64,000 bases of DNA from Variovorax paradoxus (GCF_030811855.1 NZ_JAUSRN010000001.1:744001-808000); one strand, 5' to 3'; counted from the stretch's first letter, positions 7,421-16,204 are shown. Numbers and translations are program-made. The notes: a model not told the origin generated them from the sequence alone.

Positions 7421-9037
7421 ATGGAACGCAACCGTCCCATCACCCTCCTCGTCTGCGCCCTGGGCGGCGAAGGCGGCGGCGTGCTCACCGAATGGCTGGT
7501 CGACATCGCCCGCCATGCCGGCTATGCGGCGCAGAGCACGTCGATTCCGGGCGTGGCGCAGCGCACCGGCGCCACCACCTACTACATCGAGGTGTTCCCC
7601 GTGCCGCTCGCGCAGCTCGGCGGCAGGCGCCCGGTGTTCAGCCTGAGCCCGGTGCCGGGCGCGCTGGACGCCATCGTGTCGTCGGAGCTGCTCGAGACCG
7701 CGCGGCAGATCGGCAATGGCATGAGCGCGCCGCTTCGCACGCTGGTCATCAGCTCGTCGGCGCGCACCCTCACCACGGCCGAGCGTATGCAGCCCGGCGA
7801 CGGCCGCGCCGATGCGCAGCAACTGCTCGACGTGGTCAAGGCCTTCAGCCGAGAGCACCATGTGTTCGACATGAATGCCGTCGCACGCGAGGCCGGCACG
7901 GTGGTCAGCGCGGTGATGCTCGGCGCCATCGCGGGCAGCGGCTTGTTCCCGTTCCCGCGCGCGGCCTACGAGCATGTGGTGCGCGGCGGCGACACCAGCG
8001 CGCCCGAGAAGCTGAACAGGATGGCCGCGGCGAGCCTGCGCGGCTTTGCCGCAGCCTTCGACGCCGTGAGCGCGCCGCGCGCACAGGCCGCCTTCGTGAG
8101 CAGCGTGATGGCCGGCGACACGCACGACGCGCCTCCGCCGGCGCGTGCTCTCTCCAGCGAACTGGCACAGCGCTTCCCGCCCGCCGTGCACGACATGCTC
8201 GCGCTCGGCCATGCACGCGTGCTCGACTACCAGGACGCCGCCTACGCCGAACTCTACGCCGCGCGGCTGACCAAGGTGCTCGAGGCCGAGCGTGCCGCCG
8301 ACCCGGCCGGCGCCCAAGGCTTTGCCGTCACCCGCGAAACCGCGCGCTGGCTCGCGCTATGGATGGCCTTCGACGACATCGTGCGCGTGGCCGCGCTCAA
8401 GGGCCGCGCCAGTCGTGCGCAGCGTGTGCGGCACGAAGTGCGCGCGGCCGACGAAGACATCGTGAAGGTCTACGACCACTTCAAACCCGGCACGGCCGAG
8501 TTCGCCGCCCTGCTGCCGCCGAGCCTCGCGCGCCGCGTGACGACCTGGGACCGGCGGCGCCAGGCGCGCGGCCGTGAGCCCTGGGCGCTGCCGCTCAAGG
8601 TGGGCAGCCACTCGGTGTTCGGTATGGCGTCGCTGCGACTGCTGTCCTCGCTCAAATGGCTGCGCCGCCGCGGCCAGCGCTTTGCCGAGGAACAAGCGTT
8701 GATCGAACGCTGGCTCGCGGCCGTGGAAACCGGCACGCGCGAAGCCTGGGCACTGGGCCGCGAGCTGGCGCTGTGCGGGCGGCTCATCAAGGGCTACGGC
8801 AGCACCAACGAGCGCGGCAAGCACAACCTGCTGCACGTGATCCACGAACTCGCGGGCCGCACGGCCTTGCCGGCGCCCATGCGCGCCGACGCGATCGCCG
8901 CGGCGCGCGAAGCGGCCCTGGCGGACGAAGGCGGCAAGGCGCTCGACGCCGCGCTGGTCCACCACGGCGCCGCGCCGCGGCCGGTACAGGCTCAGCCGAT
9001 ACGCTGGATGAAGCGGCCACCCTCCACCACCGCCTGA
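7421..9037 (+). CDS. iorB: Indolepyruvate oxidoreductase, beta subunit with C-terminal DUF6537-like domain
   Basis: The product has 538 residues from ATG 7421, which has AAGG 8-12 bases upstream; ATG 7406, overlapping the iorA stop, is an alternative. Residues 8-200 are the gamma-type 2-oxoacid oxidoreductase domain, with ALGGEGGGVLTEWLVDIA and SIPGVAQRTGATTYYIEVFP. The remaining 330 residues form the helical extension seen in proteobacterial IorB proteins, which I recall as DUF6537. The archaeal subunit is only about 200 residues, so this is the long bacterial form. It partners IorA. The C-terminal domain's role is unknown. Confidence 0.87.
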   Translation: MERNRPITLLVCALGGEGGGVLTEWLVDIARHAGYAAQSTSIPGVAQRTGATTYYIEVFPVPLAQLGGRRPVFSLSPVPGALDAIVSSELLETARQIGNGMSAPLRTLVISSSARTLTTAERMQPGDGRADAQQLLDVVKAFSREHHVFDMNAVAREAGTVVSAVMLGAIAGSGLFPFPRAAYEHVVRGGDTSAPEKLNRMAAASLRGFAAAFDAVSAPRAQAAFVSSVMAGDTHDAPPPARALSSELAQRFPPAVHDMLALGHARVLDYQDAAYAELYAARLTKVLEAERAADPAGAQGFAVTRETARWLALWMAFDDIVRVAALKGRASRAQRVRHEVRAADEDIVKVYDHFKPGTAEFAALLPPSLARRVTTWDRRRQARGREPWALPLKVGSHSVFGMASLRLLSSLKWLRRRGQRFAEEQALIERWLAAVETGTREAWALGRELALCGRLIKGYGSTNERGKHNLLHVIHELAGRTALPAPMRADAIAAAREAALADEGGKALDAALVHHGAAPRPVQAQPIRWMKRPPSTTA

Positions 9038-9074
9038 CTGCCGATTTTCATAACAACCAAGGAGACACAACACC

Positions 9075-10064
9075 ATGCCCCACTCCACCCTTGCCTGGCG
9101 CCGAAGCTTGCTGGTCGCCGCCGTCTGCGCGCTGCTGCCATCCGCGCACGCACAGGCGCAGGCCACCCCGTGGCCCACCAAGCCGATCAAGATGGTCGTC
9201 AACTTCCCGCCGGGCGGCGCCGCCGACCAGATCGCACGCGCGGTCTCCCAGCCGCTGCAAGAATTTCTCAAGCAGCCGGTGGTGGTCGAGAACCGCGCGG
9301 GCGCCAACGGCAACGTCGGCGGCGAGGCCGTGGCGCGCGCCCCGGCCGACGGCTACACGCTGCTCATGAGTTCGGGCGGCATGGTGTCTGTGAACCCGCA
9401 CCTGTATGCGCGCATGAGCTTCGACCCCACCAAGGACCTGATGCCGGTGGCCGCCGCTGCGCGCGTGCTGGTGTTCCTGGTGACCCGGCCTTCGCTGCCG
9501 CCCACCAACGTGCGCGAATTCATCACCTACCTGAAGGCGAATCCGGGCAAGCTCTCTTACGGCTCGCCGGGCAACGGCAGCTCGCCGCACCTGGCGGGCG
9601 AAATGTTCAAGAGCCAGGCCGGTGTCTTCGCGCTGCACGTGCCCTACCGCGGCGCCGCCCCCGCACTTCAAGACCTTCTGGCGGGCCAGATCGACTACGC
9701 CTTCGATCCCGGCATCGGCCTGCAGCAGGTGCGCGCTGGCAAGCTCCGGCTGCTTGCGGTGGGGAGTCCGCATCGCTCGCCGCAGTTCCCCGACGTGCCC
9801 ACGCTCGACGAAGCGGGTTTGCGCGGCTTTGATGCCGATACGGTGTTCGGCTTCTACGCGCCCGCGGGCACACCGCCCGAGGTGGTGGCGCAGCTCAATG
9901 CGCAGATCAACCGCGCGCTCGCGCTGCCGGCCGTGAAGGAACGCATCGCCGCGCTCGGCGGCGAAGCGGTACCGGGCTCGCCGGCCGAATTCCACCAGCG
10001 CGCCGCGGCCGATTCGCAGCGCTTCGGTGCGGTGATCCGCGACCGCAAGATCAGTGCGGACTGA
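9075..10064 (+). CDS. Bug/TctC-family periplasmic solute-binding protein
   Basis: The protein has 329 residues with a signal peptide ending near AHAQAQA, about residue 28. AAGGAGACA lies upstream of the ATG. Family hallmarks follow in order: WPTKPIKMVVNFPPGGAADQ, a VVENRAGANGNVGGEAVA motif, ADGYTLL and PDVPTLDEAG. Bug proteins bind small carboxylates, often for a TctAB permease; none is encoded here, so it is an orphan receptor like most Bug proteins. It sits 37 bp after iorB in the same operon, which suggests an aryl or carboxylic acid linked to the Ior reaction as ligand. That link is inference. Confidence 0.88.
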   Translation: MPHSTLAWRRSLLVAAVCALLPSAHAQAQATPWPTKPIKMVVNFPPGGAADQIARAVSQPLQEFLKQPVVVENRAGANGNVGGEAVARAPADGYTLLMSSGGMVSVNPHLYARMSFDPTKDLMPVAAAARVLVFLVTRPSLPPTNVREFITYLKANPGKLSYGSPGNGSSPHLAGEMFKSQAGVFALHVPYRGAAPALQDLLAGQIDYAFDPGIGLQQVRAGKLRLLAVGSPHRSPQFPDVPTLDEAGLRGFDADTVFGFYAPAGTPPEVVAQLNAQINRALALPAVKERIAALGGEAVPGSPAEFHQRAAADSQRFGAVIRDRKISAD

Positions 10065-10108
10065 GCGCAAGCTTCGCTCCAGCACTGATTGCCGACGAAA
10101 ATGAGTCC

Positions 10109-10528
10109 ATGAGCAGCAGCAAAGAAGTTACCTACACCGCACGCGTCGAGTTCGGCGATTGCGACCCCGCCGGCATCGTCTGGTTCCCCAACTTCTTCCG
10201 CTGGATCGATGCGGCCTCGCGCCACTTCTTCGCGGAATGCGGCGTGCCGCGCTGGGAAGAAACAGCAGAGACGCTTGGCGTCATCGGCACGCCGCTGGTC
10301 GACACGCACACGCGCTTCGTCAAGGCCGCGAGCTACGGTGACACGCTGCAGATTGCGGTGCGCATCACCGAGTGGCGCGACAAGAGCTTCGTGCAGACCT
10401 ACCGCGTGGCGCGCGGCGAGGATCTGATCCTCGAATGCGAAGAGGTGCGGATCTTTGCCGCCAAGCGCGAGGGCGGCGGCATTCGCGCGGTGCCGATTCC
10501 CCCATCCATTCGCGCGCTCTGCGAATAG
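10109..10528 (+). CDS. 4-hydroxybenzoyl-CoA thioesterase-like hot-dog protein
   Basis: The protein has 139 residues, the usual length for a single hot-dog thioesterase. The N-terminal helix motif EFGDCDPAGIVWFPNFFRWI closely resembles the 4-hydroxybenzoyl-CoA thioesterase of Pseudomonas, whose catalytic Asp corresponds to Asp19 here. It should hydrolyse an aromatic acyl-CoA in the cytoplasm. It follows the Bug gene by 44 bp and closes the ior operon. Since IorAB makes aryl-acetyl-CoA, a natural reading is release of the free aryl acetate from the CoA ester. Substrate assignment is inference from the neighbourhood. Confidence 0.85.
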   Translation: MSSSKEVTYTARVEFGDCDPAGIVWFPNFFRWIDAASRHFFAECGVPRWEETAETLGVIGTPLVDTHTRFVKAASYGDTLQIAVRITEWRDKSFVQTYRVARGEDLILECEEVRIFAAKREGGGIRAVPIPPSIRALCE

Positions 10529-10550
10529 GCCTCGGTCTTAGAATGAACCG

Positions 10551-10754
10551 ATGAACTGGCGCACCCTTCTTCCGCTTGCCTTGCTTGCCACCGGCTGCTC
10601 GTCACCCCCCAACGAGGTGGTCCCGTTCCGCGATGGGGTCCTGCGTGCCCCCAGCTACACCCAGGCTGCCGACCATTGCAGCGCCAAGGGCGCAACGCCG
10701 CGCTGGCTCGGCAGGGCACCCGCCGAATCCGGCGTGCTGTTCCAGTGCTACTGA
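10551..10754 (+). CDS. Small lipoprotein, 67 residues
   Basis: The sequence MNWRTLLPLALLATGCSSPP is a very short lipoprotein signal with Cys near residue 16, followed by about 50 residues that keep two more Cys (CSAKG and the C-terminal FQCY). The pair of Cys may form a disulfide in the periplasm. It is 22 bp after the thioesterase and may be carried on the same transcript. The family is not recognised. Third-position GC bias and the exact signal make it a likely real gene. Confidence 0.6.
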   Translation: MNWRTLLPLALLATGCSSPPNEVVPFRDGVLRAPSYTQAADHCSAKGATPRWLGRAPAESGVLFQCY

Positions 10755-10820
10755 GCTTCGCGACTCGCCGCGAGGTCTTGAGCACCGCGCCAAAGCCCTG
10801 CGCAATGCCGAGACAAAGGG

Positions 10821-10850
10821 TTGACGGCCCTCGTGACGCAGTGCAACAAT
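10821..10850 (+). promoter_or_regulatory. Candidate sigma-70 promoter for the 70-residue small protein
   Basis: TTGACG at 10821-10826 is separated by 17 bases from CAACAAT at 10844-10850. The -35 is good and the -10 is poor. It would start a transcript running through the folded leader described next. Confidence 0.3.
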
Positions 10851-11111
10851 CCCGTATCTTTACTTCGGAGCCCCGTGCGTGGACAGTGCCAGTTGGATCA
10901 GTGACAAGACGCGTGCCTCGGCAGGCGTGACACATCCGGCCCTCTAGCGCAGGCTCTTTGCGCTGCGGCCGCCGTGCACGCAGCGTGACCCGTTCGCCAT
11001 TCAGGCAAAACGGTTCTCCCCTTCCGAATCCCGTCGTTCTCCGTCACTGACTTATTCCGTCAGCTTGCGTGTGTCCGTGCACGAGGCCCTTCATCGCGAA
11101 GGAGCCTTGCC
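10851..11111 (+). other. Non-coding stretch with overlapping hairpins, candidate structured leader
   Basis: No gene is seen here. Reading plus-strand RNA, AGCGCA (10946-10951) can pair with TGCGCT (10959-10964), while CGCTGCG (10961-10967) can pair with CGCAGCG (10979-10985). The two share bases 10961-10964 and so exclude each other, the usual arrangement of an attenuator or riboswitch switch helix. A further GCCT/AGGC hairpin lies before them. The region ends at AAGGAG before the small ORF at 11112. No known riboswitch class was identified, and the function is open. Confidence 0.35.
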
Positions 11112-11324
11112 ATGCGTCAATTCGAATCTCGTCAGCAGCAGCAACAGCAATCGGTGCAGGACTCCACTCGCCCGCAGGCGCACGTGTCCGCACGCACGGC
11201 GGCCACGAAGCAGGACCTCGAGAACGAGATGCTGGACCGTGCGGCCGCGCTCTGGACCACGCGGCGCATCCGCAGCTTCTTTCTTCTGCTCGATCCACCG
11301 TCCCGCACGACCACGCAACGCTGA
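11112..11324 (+). CDS. Small Gln-rich protein of unknown function
   Basis: The frame encodes 70 residues starting MRQFESRQQQQQQSVQDST, preceded by AAGGAG seven bases before the ATG. The first third is a Gln run; the second half is charged and probably helical (TKQDLENEMLDRAAALWTTR), ending in an RIRSFFLLL patch. There is no signal peptide or metal motif. It stands alone after a long, foldable upstream region and is closed by a strong bidirectional terminator. The good ribosome site and the terminator support it as real; the family is unknown. Confidence 0.55.
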   Translation: MRQFESRQQQQQQSVQDSTRPQAHVSARTAATKQDLENEMLDRAAALWTTRRIRSFFLLLDPPSRTTTQR

Positions 11325-11353
11325 AGGGTCGCTGCTGAAGGCAGCGATCAAAT

Positions 11354-11391
11354 AAAAAAGCGGCATCGCGATGAAGCGATGCCGCTTTTTT
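11354..11391. terminator. Bidirectional intrinsic terminator
   Basis: AGCGGCATCGC (11359-11369) pairs perfectly with GCGATGCCGCT (11376-11386) around a six-base loop. Runs of A before it and T after it give a U-tract on both strands. It lies between the convergent small protein gene and the aldehyde dehydrogenase gene and should end both transcripts. Confidence 0.9.
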
Positions 11392-11418
11392 TTGAGCGGG
11401 CTGTTCGGACTGCGTGTC

Positions 11419-12861
11419 TTACACGCTCATGATCGAAACAGCCTTGGTGTTCAGGTAAGCCTCGAGTGCCTCCGGGCCGCCTTCTGAGCCGTAGCCTGAA
11501 TCCTTCACGCCGCCGAACGGCATTTCCGGCGAAGGCGCGGCGGGCTGGTTGATCCACAGCATGCCGAGTTCGAGCTTCTGGCTCAACAGGTGCGCGTTCT
11601 TGATCGACTTGGTGAAAGCGTAGCCGGCGAGGCCGAACGGCAGGCGGTTGGCTTCGGCGATGGCTTCTTCGAGCGTGTCGAAGCCGCGGATCGCGGCGAT
11701 CGGGCCGAAGGGTTCGTTGTTGAACACGTCGGCATCGAGCGGCACGTCGGTCAGCACCGTGGGCGCGAAGAAGTTGCCCGTGTCGCCGATACGTTCGCCG
11801 CCGGCGGCCACCGTGGCGCCCTTCTTGCGCGCATCGTCCAGCACGTGGGCCATGGCCGTGAGGCGGCGTGCGTTGGCGAGCGGGCCGAGCGTCGTACCCT
11901 CGGCCAGGCCGTCGCCGAGCTTCAGGCCTTCGGTGTACTTGACCAGCGTGCGGGCGAATTCTTCGCGCAGGCTGTTGTGCACCAGGAAGCGGGTGGGCGA
12001 AATGCAGACCTGGCCCGCGTTGCGGAACTTGGCGGCGCCCGCGGCCTTCACGGCCAGTGCCACGTCGGCGTCTTCGGCCACGATGACCGGCGCGTGGCCA
12101 CCCAGTTCCATGGTGACGCGCTTCATGTGCGAGCCGGCCAACGCGGCCAACTGCTTGCCGACCGGCGTGGAACCCGTGAAGGTCACCTTGCGGATGATCG
12201 GATGCGAGATCAGGTAGTTCGAAATTTCAGCCGGGTTGCCGAACACCAGGCCCACGGTACCGGGCGGAATGCCGGCATCGACAAAAGCCTGCAGCAGCGC
12301 GGCGGGCGATGCCGGGGTTTCCTCGGGCGCCTTCACCAGGAACGAGCAGCCGGTGGCCAGCGCCGCGCCGAGCTTGCGCACGATCTGGTTGATGGGGAAG
12401 TTCCACGGCGTGAACGCGGCGACGGGGCCCAGTGGCTCCTTGATCACCAGCTGCTGCGCGGCCAGGTTGCGCGAGGGCACGATGCGGCCGTAGACGCGGC
12501 GGCCTTCGTCGGCAAACCATTCGATGATGTCGGCCGCGGCCAGCGTTTCGCCCTTGGCTTCGGCCAGCGGCTTGCCCTGTTCCTGCGTGAGCAGCTTGGC
12601 GATTTCGGGGGCACGTTCGCGGATCAGGCCAGCGGCACGGCGCATCACGGCGGCGCGCTCGTTGGCGGGGGTGTTGCGCCACTTTTCAAAGCCGCGCTGG
12701 GCGGCGGCCAGGGCACGATCCAGGTCGGCGATGCTGGCATGCGCCACCTTGCCGATGGCCTTGCCGGTGGCCGGGTTGACGACGTCCAGCGTCTTGCCCC
12801 CGGTGGCGTCGACCCATTCGTTGTCGATCAGCAGGCGGGTGTCGGTGTAGGTGGCGGTCAT
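11419..12861 (-). CDS. NAD(P)-dependent aldehyde dehydrogenase, succinate-semialdehyde type
   Basis: The product has 480 residues from the ATG at 12861. The Rossmann fold and substrate motifs of the aldehyde dehydrogenase superfamily are complete: [31 protein letters not shown], the general-base Glu in [11 protein letters not shown] and the nucleophile Cys in [13 protein letters not shown]. The C-terminal [17 protein letters not shown] is typical of the GabD/semialdehyde subgroup. Succinate semialdehyde or 2-oxoglutarate semialdehyde are the likeliest substrates. It lies 172 bp downstream of glycerate kinase on the same strand; a shared pathway (hydroxy-acid or sugar-acid use) is possible but not shown. 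Symbol withheld because subgroup members differ. Confidence 0.85.
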   Translation of the reverse strand: MTATYTDTRLLIDNEWVDATGGKTLDVVNPATGKAIGKVAHASIADLDRALAAAQRGFEKWRNTPANERAAVMRRAAGLIRERAPEIAKLLTQEQGKPLAEAKGETLAAADIIEWFADEGRRVYGRIVPSRNLAAQQLVIKEPLGPVAAFTPWNFPINQIVRKLGAALATGCSFLVKAPEETPASPAALLQAFVDAGIPPGTVGLVFGNPAEISNYLISHPIIRKVTFTGSTPVGKQLAALAGSHMKRVTMELGGHAPVIVAEDADVALAVKAAGAAKFRNAGQVCISPTRFLVHNSLREEFARTLVKYTEGLKLGDGLAEGTTLGPLANARRLTAMAHVLDDARKKGATVAAGGERIGDTGNFFAPTVLTDVPLDADVFNNEPFGPIAAIRGFDTLEEAIAEANRLPFGLAGYAFTKSIKNAHLLSQKLELGMLWINQPAAPSPEMPFGGVKDSGYGSEGGPEALEAYLNTKAVSIMSV

Positions 12862-13033
12862 GCGAACTTTTCCTTCGAGGACTGGATGATGGTGAAAAGG
12901 GGGAAATCTGGATGCGCGGCGCGGCACCCCGGAGGGTGCGCTTTGCGACAGCGGCGGCAATTTGCCGCCGGGTGCATAGATTAACCCGAGTTCACGAAGG
13001 CCGTCGGAGCCGGGATTCCGGCCCCTCCTGCTG

Positions 13034-14374
13034 CTACAGGATCAGGAGCGCGCGGAAGTCGTTGACGTTGGTGTTCGTGGGGCCGGTCACGAAGAGGTCG
13101 CCGATGGCATCGAAGTAGCCGTACGCGTCGTTGCGGTCCAGGTGGTCCGACAGCTTCTTGCCCGCGGCGCTGGCGCGGGCCAGCGTGTCAGGCGCAACGA
13201 AGGCGCCGGCGTTGTCTTCCACGCCGTCGATGCCGTCGGTGTCGGCGGCCAGCGCCCACACCTGCGGCTGGCCCATGAGTGCGCCGGCCAGCCCCATGCA
13301 CAGCTCGCCAGCACGGCCGCCGCGGCCCTTGGCCTGGCCCGGCTGGCGCGGCCGGATGGTGACGGTGGTTTCGCCTCCCGAAAGAATGACGCAGGGCCGC
13401 GCGAACGGCTGGCCCCGGTGCGCCACGGCGCGCGCCAATGCGGCATGCACCTTGCCGACTTCGCGCGATTCGCCTTCGATCTCGTCGCTGAGGATGTGCG
13501 CTTCGATGCCGGCCTCGCGTGCCACCTTGGCCGCGGCTTCGAGCGATTGCTGCGGCGTGGCGATCATGTGGACTTCGTGGCCCGCGAACACCGCGTCGTC
13601 CGGCTTCGGGGTTTCGAGTTTGCCGCTTTCCAGTTGGGCGCGCACCGGCGCCGGCACCTCGATGCCGTAACGGTCGAGGATGGCGAGCGCGTCAGCGCAG
13701 GTCGTGGCGTCGGACACCGTGGGGCCACTCGCAATGACGGCCGCGTCGTCGCCCGGCACGTCGCTGATGGTGAGCGTCACCACGCGCGCCGGGGCGCAGG
13801 CCGCAGCCAGCCGGCCGCCCTTGATGCGCGACAGGTGTTTGCGCACGCAGTTCATCTCGCCGATGCCGGCACCGCTGTCGAGCAGTTGCTTGTTGATGCG
13901 CTGCTTGTCGGCCAGCGTGAGGCCTTCGGCCGGCAGCACCAGCAACGACGAGCCGCCGCCCGAGATCAGGCACAGCACGAGGTCGTCGGCCGTGAGGCCC
14001 TGGGTCAACGCGAGGATGCGCTCCGCAGCCTGCTGCCCGGCCGCGTCGGGCACCGGATGCGCGGCTTCCACGAGTTCGATGCGCTGCGGCACGCCTTCGG
14101 GGCGCGGCGGAATGTGGTCGTAGCGCGTGACGACCAGGCCCGACAGCGGCGCATCGGCCGGCCAGAGGGCTTCGAGCGCCTGCACCATCGAGCCGCCTGC
14201 CTTGCCGGCGCCGAGCACCAGCGTGCGGCCCTTGGGCGGCGGCGGCAGGTGGGCGCCCAGCGTGGACAGCGGCAGGGCGCGGTCCACCGCCACGCGGTAG
14301 AGATGTTCGAGGAAGGCGCGCGGCGTTTCGCGCGGATCGGGTACGGGGCCGAGAGAAAGGTTCGATGCGGTCAT
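13034..14374 (-). CDS. Glycerate 2-kinase, MOFRL family (GckA/TtuD type)
   Basis: The enzyme has 446 residues from ATG 14374, which has GGAG eight bases upstream; an ATG six codons earlier lacks a site. It should phosphorylate D-glycerate to 2-phosphoglycerate. The N-terminal part holds [17 protein letters not shown] and [15 protein letters not shown], which form the nucleotide and glycerate site. The C-terminal MOFRL domain is marked by [33 protein letters not shown] and [13 protein letters not shown]. It feeds carbon from tartrate, glyoxylate or serine into glycolysis. Ureide breakdown next door yields glyoxylate, which could reach glycerate through tartronate semialdehyde, though those genes are absent here. 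Confidence 0.88.
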   Translation of the reverse strand: MTASNLSLGPVPDPRETPRAFLEHLYRVAVDRALPLSTLGAHLPPPPKGRTLVLGAGKAGGSMVQALEALWPADAPLSGLVVTRYDHIPPRPEGVPQRIELVEAAHPVPDAAGQQAAERILALTQGLTADDLVLCLISGGGSSLLVLPAEGLTLADKQRINKQLLDSGAGIGEMNCVRKHLSRIKGGRLAAACAPARVVTLTISDVPGDDAAVIASGPTVSDATTCADALAILDRYGIEVPAPVRAQLESGKLETPKPDDAVFAGHEVHMIATPQQSLEAAAKVAREAGIEAHILSDEIEGESREVGKVHAALARAVAHRGQPFARPCVILSGGETTVTIRPRQPGQAKGRGGRAGELCMGLAGALMGQPQVWALAADTDGIDGVEDNAGAFVAPDTLARASAAGKKLSDHLDRNDAYGYFDAIGDLFVTGPTNTNVNDFRALLIL

Positions 14375-14443
14375 TGCTTGCTTTGTCTCCATCCGGCAAT
14401 TGTGCGGCGAACGGCGGCCCGCTCTGTTGACCGCGGTCTACCC

Positions 14444-14709
14444 AGGGCCTGTTAACGCTGTGGAAGGGGATCGCGTTGCTTCGTCAAGGGGCTGTATGCA
14501 AGGCGCCCGGGCGCAGCAAGGCTTTGGCCTTGCAAGCGCGGGCAACGCCGCAGACGGCCCCTTGACGAAGCAACCCGCAGGGAAGCTCGCCACAGCCCGC
14601 CCCTCGGCGTTGCGCTCCTTGTGCGTGCGGACGCACGCACGGCGTCACGCGCCTTGATGGGCGGGCTGTGGCGAGCTTCGCGACCCCTTCCATAGCGTTA
14701 ACAGGCCCT
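14444..14709. repeat. 266-bp composite palindromic element with terminal and internal inverted repeats
   Basis: The ends AGGGCCTGTTAACGCT (14444-14459) and its exact complement (14694-14709) extend inward to about 30 of 32 matched bases. Inside are two further long hairpins: GTTGCTTCGTCAAGGGGC (14475-14492) with 14557-14574, perfect over 18 bases, and a roughly 27-base GCTCGCCACAGCCCGCCC arm near 14584-14601 with 14662-14680. Each encloses smaller stem-loops. The whole can fold into a cruciform. It starts one base beyond the puuD stop codon. It resembles a non-autonomous repeat such as a REP-type or MITE element, and no ORF of its own is credible. No other copy was noticed in the window. Confidence 0.75.
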
Positions 14710-14710
14710 A

Positions 14711-15916
14711 CTAGTTCGTCTTGGCGCCGGACTGGAACCAGCGGCCGATCAGTGCGCGTTCTTCTTCGGTGATGCCGGTTGCATTGTTCATCGGCATGAT
14801 CTTTGTCACTACCACCTGCTGGTAGATGGCCTGGGCATGCGCCGCCACCTGATCGGGCGTGTCGACCCGCACGTTCTTCATCTGCACGGCCGCGCCGTGG
14901 CACATGAAGCAGCGCTGCTCGAGCACCTTCTGCACGTCCTTGAACGCCACGGCGGGCACCGCTGCGGCCGCCGCGGGCGCAGCCGCCGGCTCGGGCTTCA
15001 TCCAGACGATGGTGAGCCCCAGCACCACGATGCCGATCAGCGCATAGGGCAGCGGATTGCGTGCGTTGCCGAGCTTGAACCGATGCCGCACCACGAAGAA
15101 CTGGCGAATGGCCGCGCCGCCCAACATGATGAGCAGCAACACGACCCAGTTGTACTTGTGCGTGTAGGTAAAGCTGTAGTGGTTGCTCAGCATCGCGAAC
15201 AGCACCGGCAGCGTGAAGTAGGTGTTGTGCACGCTGCGCTGCTTGCCGCGCTGCCCATGCACCGGATCGACCGGCCGGCCTTCGCGCAGTGCCTTCACGT
15301 TCTTGCGCTGGCCAGGAATGATCCAGAAGAACACGTTGCCGCTCATGGTCGTGGCCATCATGGCGCCCACGAGCAAGAAGGCCGCGCGGCCGGCGAACCA
15401 CTGGCAGGCGAGCCATGTCGCGAACACGATGAAGACGGCAATCAGAACGCCGACGATGGTGTCGCCGTTCTTGCGGCGGCCGAAGATCTGGCAGATGCCG
15501 TCGTACACCATCCAAAACACGACGAAGAACGCCAGCGCCACGCCGATGGCGGCGCCCGGCTGCCAGTCCATCTTCGTCTTGTCGATGAGGTAGGTGCTGG
15601 CGTTCCAGAGGTACGACATCGTGAAGAGCGCAAAGCCCGTGAGCCAAGTGCTGTAGCTCTCCCAATACGACCAGTGAAGGTGGTCCGGCAGCTTCTTGGG
15701 CGCGAGCGCGTACTTCTGCATGTTGTAGAAGCCGCCACCGTGCACGGCCCATTGCTCGCCGCCCACGCCCTTGTCGATCGACTCGGGGTCCTGCGGCTTC
15801 TCGAGGCTGTTGTCCAGCATCACGAAGTAGAAGGAGGCGCCAATCCAGGCGATGGCGGTGATGACGTGGACCCAACGCAGCAGCAGGTTGGCCCAGTCGA
15901 GGTAGTAGCTTTCCAT
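14711..15916 (-). CDS. puuD: Membrane urate oxidase PuuD with C-terminal cytochrome c domain
   Basis: The protein has 401 residues. It begins with MESYYLDWANLLLRWVHVIT and carries about eight membrane helices with conserved His, including WVHVITAIAWIGASFYFVML and HNTYFTLPVLFAML. An Ala-Pro linker leads to a C-terminal c-type haem domain with CFMCHG near residue 335 and a later MPMNNATG offering the axial Met. This is the PuuD layout: urate is oxidised to 5-hydroxyisourate and electrons leave through the fused cytochrome c rather than making peroxide. The start at 15916 follows GAGAGAGCACC. It lacks linked purine genes on its own transcript but shares a GTATAC operator with the hiuH/gntR promoter. 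Confidence 0.92.
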   Translation of the reverse strand: MESYYLDWANLLLRWVHVITAIAWIGASFYFVMLDNSLEKPQDPESIDKGVGGEQWAVHGGGFYNMQKYALAPKKLPDHLHWSYWESYSTWLTGFALFTMSYLWNASTYLIDKTKMDWQPGAAIGVALAFFVVFWMVYDGICQIFGRRKNGDTIVGVLIAVFIVFATWLACQWFAGRAAFLLVGAMMATTMSGNVFFWIIPGQRKNVKALREGRPVDPVHGQRGKQRSVHNTYFTLPVLFAMLSNHYSFTYTHKYNWVVLLLIMLGGAAIRQFFVVRHRFKLGNARNPLPYALIGIVVLGLTIVWMKPEPAAAPAAAAAVPAVAFKDVQKVLEQRCFMCHGAAVQMKNVRVDTPDQVAAHAQAIYQQVVVTKIMPMNNATGITEEERALIGRWFQSGAKTN

Positions 15917-16189
15917 GTGGTGCTCTCTCTCATCAGATTTGAATGAACCTACTGCGCGTCCCGATCTCGCATCTGCGGTCCTCACCGTACGGGAGTACGG
16001 TTCCGGTCCTCGACGCGACCTCGGGTCGCTCGCTACGGTTCCTTCACATCTGCGTAGCTCTCGTGGCGCGTGGGGCGCCAACGAGGGGTTTCAGCCTGCT
16101 CACCACTGCGGGCGCTGTAAGCAGAGAAAGTGCCGCGAACGCAGGCTCCATGGACTGGGCCTCGCTCCGCTGCGGCTTGTTGTGGACCG
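15917..16189 (-). other. Long puuD leader with strong hairpins
   Basis: No gene is supported in this 273-bp stretch between the operator and puuD. ACCGTAC (15984-15990) pairs with GTACGGT (15995-16001) around a four-base loop. GCGACC (16015-16020) pairs with GGTCGC (16024-16029). The sequence TACGGTTCC occurs twice, and ATCTGCG occurs on either side of the hairpins. A short open frame of about 35 codons starting MEPAFAALSLL also lies here on the minus strand. If transcription begins at the GTATAC site, this is an unusually long, structured 5' UTR. A purine-sensing RNA is possible, but no known class was matched. Confidence 0.35.
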
Positions 16190-16204
16190 AAAGTGTATAC
16201 AGTT
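16190..16204. promoter_or_regulatory. GTATAC operator upstream of puuD
   Basis: AAAGTGTATACAGTT at 16190-16204 is identical over all 15 bases to a site at 18034-18048 between hiuH and the GntR gene. The core TGTATACA is palindromic, as expected for a GntR/FCD dimer. It lies 274 bp before the puuD start and 54 bp after the xdhC stop, so puuD is the likely target. Confidence 0.6.

Noticed and set aside
14484-15875. 463-codon frame running through puuD and the palindromic repeat
   Set aside because: It is a shifted frame of puuD, without membrane or haem motifs.
15917-16189. Xanthine (NMT1) or other known riboswitch before puuD
   Set aside because: Hairpins exist but the known consensus could not be matched by eye, so no class is named.
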